Part shown: piece after piece, positions 15,711-24,000 of the stretch
How the letters are laid out: every line of letters starts with the position of its first letter
How positions within the stretch are numbered: the first letter of the stretch is position 1
Source of the DNA: an uncultured Lachnospiraceae bacterium
Lineage (GTDB): Bacteria > Bacillota > Clostridia > Lachnospirales > Lachnospiraceae
Direction: 5' to 3'
DNA length: 41,018 nucleotides
Assembly (NCBI GenBank): GCA_902788555.1
Contig: CADAKQ010000021.1
Coordinates: forward strand, 1-41,018
Program-made: the position numbers and the translations under genes
The notes under the pieces: model-generated
What the model saw: only the letters and a program-made list of their open reading frames with translations
What the model was told of the DNA's origin: nothing
Database searches by the model: none

Positions 15711-17452
15711 TGAATAAGAGTAATTTATGGATTTTAAAAAGAATTATGCAGCACATAAAAAGGTACACATTTTGGGTTGTACTTTCGTTTGTATGCGCAT
15801 TTATATCCGTGATTGCTACACTTTATGCACCTATTCTTACCGGTGATGCCATCAATCTCATAGTTGAACCGGGCAAGGTCGATTTTGACGGTATCAGGAA
15901 TATTATTGTCAGATTTCTCATAGTTATAGCAATCACTGCGGTTTCCCAATGGATTATGAGCATAATCAATAACCGCATAACATACATGGTTGTTAAGGAT
16001 ATAAGGATAGAAGCATTTAATCATCTTTCGGATATGCCGCTTTCTTATATTGACTCACATGCACACGGAGACATAGTCAGCAGAATTGTAACGGATATAG
16101 ACCAGTTTGCAGACGGACTTTTGATGGGCTTTTCACAGCTTTTTACCGGAATGGTTACCATAATCGGAACCCTTGGTTTTATGCTTTATATAAATGTGTC
16201 CATAGCCCTTGTGGTTGTAGTGCTTACACCTTTATCGCTCTTTGTGGCAGCATTTATTGCCAAGAGAACCTATAAGCTTTTCCGCAGTCAGTCTGAATCA
16301 CGTGGAGAGCTTACTTCACTTGTTGATGAAATGATAGGAGAGCAAAAGATTGTTCAGGCCTTCGGCTATGAGGATAAGGCTTTGGAAAGATTTGCTGTCA
16401 TAAATGACAGACTCGAAAATGACAGTATGAATGCAACCTTTTATTCATCACTTGTCAATCCGTCCACAAGGTTTGTAAATGGATTGGTATATGCTGCGGT
16501 CGGTATAATCGGTGCATTTGCGGCTATAAAGGGCAGACTTAGCATCGGTCGCCTTACAAGCTTTCTTAGCTATGCCAATCAGTACACCAAGCCTTTTAAT
16601 GAGATTTCCAATGTTATTACTGAACTTCAAAATGCTATAGCCTGTGCCGGAAGGGTTTTTGAACTTATAGACGAGCCGGGCGAGGTTAGTGTTCCTTTGG
16701 ATGCAAAGGTTTTAAAAGAGGCACGTGGTGATATCGCCATAGATAATGTTTCTTTTTCTTACACCAAGGACAAGAAGCTTATCGAAAATCTAAGTCTTTT
16801 GGTTAAACCCGGCATGAGAGTTGCGATTGTCGGTCCGACAGGATGTGGCAAGAGTACGCTCATCAATCTTTTAATGCGTTTTTATGATGTAAACAGCGGA
16901 AGTATAGCTGTTGATGGTACTGATATAAGGCATATGACGCGCGAGAGTCTGCGTGATAATTACGGTATGGTTCTACAGGAAACCTGGCTCAAATCCGGAA
17001 CTATAAGGGACAATATTACCTATGGCAAGCCCGATGCAACTGATGAAGAGGTGCTTGATGCTGCTAAGAAGGCTCATGCACACAGCTTTATAAAAAGACT
17101 TCCTAACGGCTACGATACCGTCATCACTGAGGATGGCGGAAATCTTTCTCAAGGTCAAAAGCAGCTTCTTTGTATAACGAGAGTTATGCTTCTTATGCCA
17201 CCTATGCTCATACTTGATGAAGCGACTTCATCTATTGATACAAGAACCGAAATTCGTATTCAGAAGGCATTCAACAAGATGATGGAGAATAGAACCAGCT
17301 TTGTGGTTGCTCATAGACTTTCGACTATCAAAGAAGCCGATATCATTCTTGTAATGAAGGATGGAAACATAATTGAAAAAGGCTCGCATAATGAGCTTCT
17401 TGCTATGAAAGGATTCTATAGTGAGTTATACAATGCACAGTTTGCACATTGA
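15710..17452 (+). CDS. ABC exporter half-transporter with the catalytic ATP-site residues
   Basis: The 580-residue partner has a six-helix membrane domain followed by a nucleotide-binding domain with Walker A GPTGCGKST (Lys381), signature LSQGQ (479-483), catalytic Glu504 after Walker B (LILDEATSSID) and His535 in the H-loop (VAHRLSTI). It thus brings an intact Walker B and H-loop that face the canonical LSGGQ of the upstream subunit, while its own altered signature faces the upstream subunit's defective site. The two proteins therefore form one consensus and one degenerate site. A terminator and long inverted repeat follow. Confidence 0.9.
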   Translation: MNKSNLWILKRIMQHIKRYTFWVVLSFVCAFISVIATLYAPILTGDAINLIVEPGKVDFDGIRNIIVRFLIVIAITAVSQWIMSIINNRITYMVVKDIRIEAFNHLSDMPLSYIDSHAHGDIVSRIVTDIDQFADGLLMGFSQLFTGMVTIIGTLGFMLYINVSIALVVVVLTPLSLFVAAFIAKRTYKLFRSQSESRGELTSLVDEMIGEQKIVQAFGYEDKALERFAVINDRLENDSMNATFYSSLVNPSTRFVNGLVYAAVGIIGAFAAIKGRLSIGRLTSFLSYANQYTKPFNEISNVITELQNAIACAGRVFELIDEPGEVSVPLDAKVLKEARGDIAIDNVSFSYTKDKKLIENLSLLVKPGMRVAIVGPTGCGKSTLINLLMRFYDVNSGSIAVDGTDIRHMTRESLRDNYGMVLQETWLKSGTIRDNITYGKPDATDEEVLDAAKKAHAHSFIKRLPNGYDTVITEDGGNLSQGQKQLLCITRVMLLMPPMLILDEATSSIDTRTEIRIQKAFNKMMENRTSFVVAHRLSTIKEADIILVMKDGNIIEKGSHNELLAMKGFYSELYNAQFAH

Positions 17453-17458
17453 GGGATG

Positions 17459-17778
17459 GCTGTTTGGACAGATTGATACACGCATGCCCTTGTAAACGCT
17501 TACCGCCTGTGGATACTCGCATAGCATGTTCGCACTCTTTGAAACAAGTAGGAGTACTAAGCTTATAAATATTATTTCATCTAATGCAAACCAATTAAAA
17601 AAACATAGCATGAAATGTTTTTGCATAAATGCAAACATTTCGTGCTATGTTTTTTTCTTGCTTCGCAAGAAGAAAGTATATTTATTTGCTAAGTGCTCAC
17701 ATGTTTCAAACGGCTACGCTAAGCATCCACAGGCGATAAGCGTTTACAAGGGCATGCGTACATCCCTGTCCAAACAGC
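17459..17778. repeat. Long imperfect inverted repeat, arms of about 87 and 76 bp
   Basis: The left arm at 17459-17545 aligns with the reverse complement of 17703-17778. The best block, from CGCATGCCCTTGTAAACGCT to GCCTGTGGAT, is interrupted by a single mismatch, and both outer ends (GCTGTTTGGACAG) and inner ends (TTTGAAAC) match exactly. The left arm has a few extra bases near 17526-17540. The 157-bp centre contains a terminator hairpin. It could be a dispersed repeat in two opposite copies, a MITE-like element or a structured transcript end. Confidence 0.8.
17597..17656. terminator. Terminator of the ABC exporter operon
   Basis: AAAAAAACATAGCA at 17597-17610 pairs with TGCTATGTTTTTTT at 17643-17656, and inside this GAAATGTTT pairs with AAACATTTC and GCAT with ATGC. 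Only small mismatches interrupt a stem of more than 25 bp. The T-run completes an intrinsic terminator that would also work on the other strand. Confidence 0.85.
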
Positions 17779-17935
17779 ATCATGCTTCGCATGATATGGT
17801 GAGCTGAGATAAAAGATGTTATGTAAACTCAACTAAATGTTGTTTCTGATGATTTGTAAAAATACTATATATTGATATATTTCAAAAAATCGCATAAAAT
17901 AACGATTTTTCGTTATATTTTACAAAAAATAGGTG

Positions 17936-17964
17936 TTGAAAAAATCTTGTTTTTTCGATATTAT
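17936..17964 (+). promoter_or_regulatory. Promoter of the giant adhesin gene
   Basis: TTGAAA at 17936-17941 and TATTAT at 17959-17964 are spaced by 17 bp. Transcription would start near 17971, leaving a leader of about 87 nt before the ATG at 18058, which is served by AGGGAGG. Confidence 0.65.
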
Positions 17965-18057
17965 GTAAAGTAAAATATTTATATTGTGGGATAAGTGCGC
18001 CCATTTTAAGAAAATAATACTTTTGATATAGAATAATGATTCAGGGAGGATTATTGT

Positions 18058-21000
18058 ATGAAAAATTTAAAGGGAAAAGTAACAAGACCAAGAAAGAGAG
18101 TGATAGCAATACTGCTGTCATTACTTATGGTTATGTCTATAATTCTGCCAAGTGGTGGAAGCGGTGTAAGGTACAATGCTTACGCTGAAGGGGAGGAGTC
18201 TGCCATTGGGGAAAGTGTAGATGTAAATGTTGCTACTTTGAGTGATGCTACATTAAGCGATGCATCAGAAGAAAAAGAATCGCTTATTTTTATTCAAGGA
18301 AATAATTTTATGGATGGCGGTTCTGATACTTATGTATATAGCTATGATTTGAATAAATTTATTACGGAGGCTGCAATATTAAAAAATAACACGGAAGTTA
18401 CAACACTTGATAAAGGAGATACTTATTCATTTAGATTTAAATTTAATGAGAGTTCAAGTTATCAGTTCTATAACGATGGAAATACTTTTACGTACACTAT
18501 TCCAAGTGAGTTTACTTTAAATACATATAATGGAACTGTACCGATTTATATGAATGTAGATGGAGAAAGCAAGGAGTTACCAAGTAATGCATATACAGTC
18601 AATGGTAATAGCATAACTTTTAATTTTAATACTACTCATGAATTATTCTCAAAATTAAATGAGTCGACGGCTACATGGTTTCAGATGGATTTAACCGGAA
18701 CGCTTTCGGATACCGCAACAGAAGGAAGTCATAATGTAGATTTTGGTAATAATATAACAAAAACATACAATTTTAATGTGAATGAAAATGTATCTGTTGA
18801 AAAGAGCTTTTCAAGCTATGATTCTTCGACACAGACTGCAACGTATTCCATGAAAATCAAATCAAAAGGTAATAACAGCAATGTGACAATAAGCGATACC
18901 ATAGGAGGTGTTTTGACATTTAATGGTATTACAAATGATGATTTTACTTTAACAGATAATAGTAATAATTGGGAACAACAGCAAAATTTACTAACAGCTT
19001 TTAAAAATCAACTAAATATAACGTCAGAAGGATTTACATCTACTATTGCCAATATGACAAATAATCAGGAGATTACGATTACTTATAAGGCAAAGATTGA
19101 TCCCGATAAAGTAAGTACGCAGCTTGGTGCGGATGTTGATGGATATTTAGATGAAACTAATACTGTTACAGTTAATTCTAATGAGGATACTGATAATACT
19201 GATAATACGAGTACAACAAATAATACCAACAAAATTAAATATTCAAGTATTTCAAAGCAGGCTTCGGTTGGTGAGGCTTCTGACGGAAAGGTTGTAACAA
19301 CCTGGACTGTTACGGTAAACTCTGAGCAGTTAATTTCCTTAGCAGGAACTGATATAACAGATGCGTTAGCAGGTGGCTCGGCACTGGATAAGTCGAATTT
19401 ATCAGGTGATGGATTATCTATAACTTATAATCCGAAAGAAGGAAGCCCGGAAACAAGGAATATTAGCTGGACGGAAGCTAAAGTTGGAGATAAAGGCTGG
19501 AAATATACTGTCCCAACCACTGATGTTGTGGCTTCATATATTATCACATATACAACTGAAACTGATATTTCTTCATATATTGAGGATAAAACGCTTCAAA
19601 ATAATACCGTATACAAATACGGAAATACATCTGAGACTGCAAATATCGGAATAGGTGAAGCGGATAAATTAACAGTTAATAAAACAGCTACATCTGTAGG
19701 CGCAAATGAGGTTGAATGGACTATAACAATAAACGTTCCGAAAAACGGGTATGATAGTTTAACTCTTATAGATACACTTCCTAATATATGGAAGAATAGC
19801 ACTCTTTGTATAGACAATTACATTGCTGAAAGCTTATCCATTACGGATTCCGCAGGTGTTTCTTTTGGATATGACTTCACAATTACAGGAGATAACAATA
19901 ATTATGTTGATATAAAATTTTATAAGGATGCAGAAAAAAATAATGAAGGTTTATCTTCCTATACAACAAACAGAACTCTTACAATTAAATTAAAAACTGA
20001 GGTTAATAGTGAGTGGGCTGAAGCTGCAAGGACAGATAATAATTATAAGCAGCATACAAATAACGTATCAGTAACAGCAAATGGAGTAACTAAAAGTGAT
20101 AGTGAAACTGTAGAACCACCTATTATAGCTGTTGACAAAATGATATGCGATAGAGACGGTTATAAGGACGGTACGGTTGAAATTAGTGGTAAAGAATATC
20201 CATACTTTGCATACGCAATAAGACTTTCAGGTATAAGTGAAAGCACTGTTGATTCAAATGGAAGAATTACTATAAATGATTCTTTTGATACTGATCTTTT
20301 TAAAGTTTATACTGAAAAAACAACTTCGGATAGTGGTGTTTTTGCCGGAAATGATAATGCATGGTATCAAGGTGAGAACGGAGGCAGTTATCATAGTGTA
20401 AATGAAAATGGAGAACTTGTAATTACACCGGCTAAAAAAGACGGTGAATACTATAAATATTATTATATTATATATTACCTTATTCCTAAAGATGAAACGG
20501 CATTGAGCACCTTAAAGACTCGTGCCATAGCAAATAACGGAACTTATAGCTTTGAAAACACAGCTACTTTCAGCGGCGTATCTGATAGTCAAACAAATAC
20601 ATACAAATATGGTGAAGATGCACTTGACAAAAAATTGATTTCGATTGATGGACACACAGTTAAATACTCAATAACTGTAAATCCTGAGGCATTGAAATTA
20701 AATAATGGAAATAATTTAACACTTATTGATGAATTTAATAATGGACTGAATATTGAGTATTCATCTATTACTATTTCTCCATCTGATGGAGTATCATATG
20801 ATTTTAGCGGTAATACCGGAACATTTACACTTAAAGATGAAACTGCTTATACTATTACTTATGAAATGATGTTGTTGCATAATGACAGCGGTAATAACCT
20901 TATATCAAATTATTATAATAAAGCAACATTAAAAGCCGAAGATACAGTATATGATTCGGACGAAAGCTCCGGCTCCCGAACCTTTAGTTCAGAGATTGGT

Positions 21001-24000
21001 GGGGCTGATACGTTGACCATAAAATTAAATAAGTATATAGCAAGGGATATGAACCAACCGTTGGAAGGAGCGGTTTTCCAACTTTACAAAAAAAATGGAG
21101 ATAAATATATTCCTGTTGCAGATAAACCATCAGGTGCATATGTTACCGGAATAACACAAGAAAATGGTACCGTGGTATTTACAGGTACATCTACAGATGG
21201 CGGAAATACTGGATGGGCTTTCTTTGCCGGTGATGTTTATGCTTTAAAGGAGATTGTTGCACCGGAAGGATATAACATTAGTCAAACATACTATGAATTT
21301 GAACTTACTAATGATTATACAAAAGTTAAGTATGATGAGACAAATAGTGTTTGGGTTTATTATACCGGTACTGAGCTTAAGGTATATGATACTCCGGGTG
21401 TTTCTATATTGGCTCAAAAGGTTGACAGTACAGACAATACCAAGAAGATTGAAGGTGCAACATATAAGCTTTATACAGACAGCTCATGTCAGACTGAATA
21501 TACTGGCGGCAATGGTAATTTAACTACTGATAATAATGGAGTTATAAGTTATTCTATTGAAAATGTAACATCAAGCTTTGATTTATATTTAAAGGAAGTA
21601 AGTGCACCGTCAGATTATCAGTTGGATGATACTGCATATAAACTTTCAATAACATACGATAATGTAAATAATAAGGCTACGTTAAATTCAGAATTAGAAA
21701 AAATTAACACTTATTATTTAAAACTGACAGATATACCGGATAGCACAATCGAGACCGGCACCATATCAGCTACAAAGAAGTTTGTTTCACAAAACGGAAA
21801 AACTGATACATTCTATCTGACACTTTATAAGGTTGACAACGAAAATAAAGATGAAGCTTTTGACCCGATTACAGATTATATTAAAAAGATTGATAATTTA
21901 ACCGGAACATCAGCAGGTGCAGAACAAACTGTTACATGGGAAAATATTCCTTATGGAACCTACAGGGTATATGAAACAGATGAGACTGGCAGAATAATAC
22001 TATATACTTCAAATATAGAAAAGTATATAATAAATGGTCAAGGTAATAATATTACTCTTGATGATACCCACACATCACCGAGCGTTACTGTTACAAATAC
22101 CGAAAAAACCGGAAAATTAAAGGTAAATAAAGTTTTCAAGGATGTGTCGGGAAGTGCGATTACGGATTCCTCAAAGAAAAAGCCTGTAACGATAGCACTT
22201 TACTCTGTAAACGGCGGAACAGAAACCTTAGTTGAAGCAAAGACTATTGCTGCAACAGAAACCTTTGCTGAGTTTACGGGGCTGGATGTGGAAAAGACAT
22301 ATAAGGTATATGAGGTAACCGGAACAGATCCGGATTATACTACACATGAATCAAGCATAACCTTAGATGGCAAGGATTATACAATTACTACTGAGCATAC
22401 AACTAACATCACTTTTGATTATGCTTCAGCAACCACGGCAATCGTAGATGCAACAGATGCAACCATAACCAATACCGAGGTTTTAGATAAGGGAAGTCTT
22501 GTTATAAGTAAGACATTTGAAGGCGTGGATTCAGAGGATTTAGCCAATATGTCGGAAGCCGACAAGCAGGCACTTACCTTTACTGTAACTAATTCAACAA
22601 ATGAAGAAGTAAAGACTATAACCTATGCACAGTTTACAGGTGATGCCGGTGATGCGGATGATGCTGCGGATACTTATACTATAGCCAATCTTCCTGTAGG
22701 AAGCTATACTGTAACGGAATCAGGATATAATGGTATTCTTAACAAGTATGTATTTACTGCAACAGGTTCAGAAACGGCTGTAACAAAAACCGTTGAAAAA
22801 AATGCTTCCGTAACAGCTCAGCTTAAGAATAAATATGAGAAAAAGACCGGTAGCCTAAAGGTAAATAAGGTATTTAAGAATAGTACCGGAACGGAAATAA
22901 CAGGAGCTTCAAACAGAAAAGATGTTACATTTGGGCTTTTCTCAGTAACAAATGCTGGTGAGACTTTTATAGAGGCAAAGACACTTACAGCAGGTGCAGC
23001 AACAAGGTATGTTGAGTTTACAGGTCTTGATGTAACCAAGACTTATAATGTATATGAAGGAACCTATGATGGAACTACATTTACCAAGTATGGAACAAGC
23101 ATTTTAATAGGTTCGACTACATATGCTGTTACAAAGTCACATGCATCGAATATCAAGTTTTTATATGAAAGTTCTGCAAATAATGTTGTAAATGCAACAG
23201 ATGCAACCATAACCAATACTGAGGTAAACGAGAAGGGCAGTCTTGTAATTAAAAAGACCTTTGGAGGCTTAGCTCAAGGAGTATCAGAAGGTATGACTGA
23301 TGCTCAAAAGAATGCACTTAAATTTACAGTCACTAACTCCGCAGGAGGTGAAGTTGAAACTATAGCATACAAAGATTTTACTGATTCTGATAGCGATGGC
23401 ATTTTAGATTCATACACTTTGGAAAATCTTCCGATTGGAAATTATACGGTGACGGAGTCCGGTCAGAGCGGAATATTTGATAAGTATGTACTTGTAACAA
23501 CAGGTACGGGTGCATCTGTTACAGAAAAAACAGCAGAGGTTGTTGATAATGGCTCTGTTACGGCAGAACTTAAGAATAATTATACCGAGAAAAAGGGAAC
23601 CATAAGAGTAAATAAAGTATTTAAAGACACTGATGGACATGAAATAACAGATGCGGCAAATCTTAAGGATGTGACAATCGGTCTTTATTCAGTAGATGGT
23701 GGAGTTGAAACCTTTAAAGAAGCAAAGACAATTCAGGCAGGTGCTAATGACAGATATGTTGAATTTACAAACCTTGATGTGACCAAGAAATATAATGTTT
23801 ATGAAGGAACACTTTCAGGTACCGATTTTGAGAAGGGTGGTTCTACCATAACTCTTGGTGATAAGAAGTATACAATTTCTTCTGAAAATGCAACGAATAT
23901 TACATTTACCTATGCAGCTGCATCAACTGCAAATGTAACCGCTGATGCCGCAACCATAACCAATACCGAGATGGCTGCTTCTCTTACCATCAAGAAGTCG

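Larger units (their letters stand above)
17453..18057. other. 605-bp intergenic region with inverted repeat, terminator and promoter
   Basis: Nothing in this stretch looks protein-coding. It holds, in order, the left arm of a long inverted repeat, a perfect terminator, a small TTC-loop hairpin (17655-17671), the right arm, a second small hairpin ATCATG-CTTCG-CATGAT near 17779-17795, an AT-rich segment, and the promoter of the giant adhesin. A 93-residue open frame crosses the repeat but has no plausible start site. Confidence 0.7.

Noticed and set aside
17526-17807. A 93-residue open frame in the intergenic inverted repeat
   Set aside because: It has no ribosome-binding site, runs through both repeat arms and the terminator hairpin, and shows low-complexity translation.
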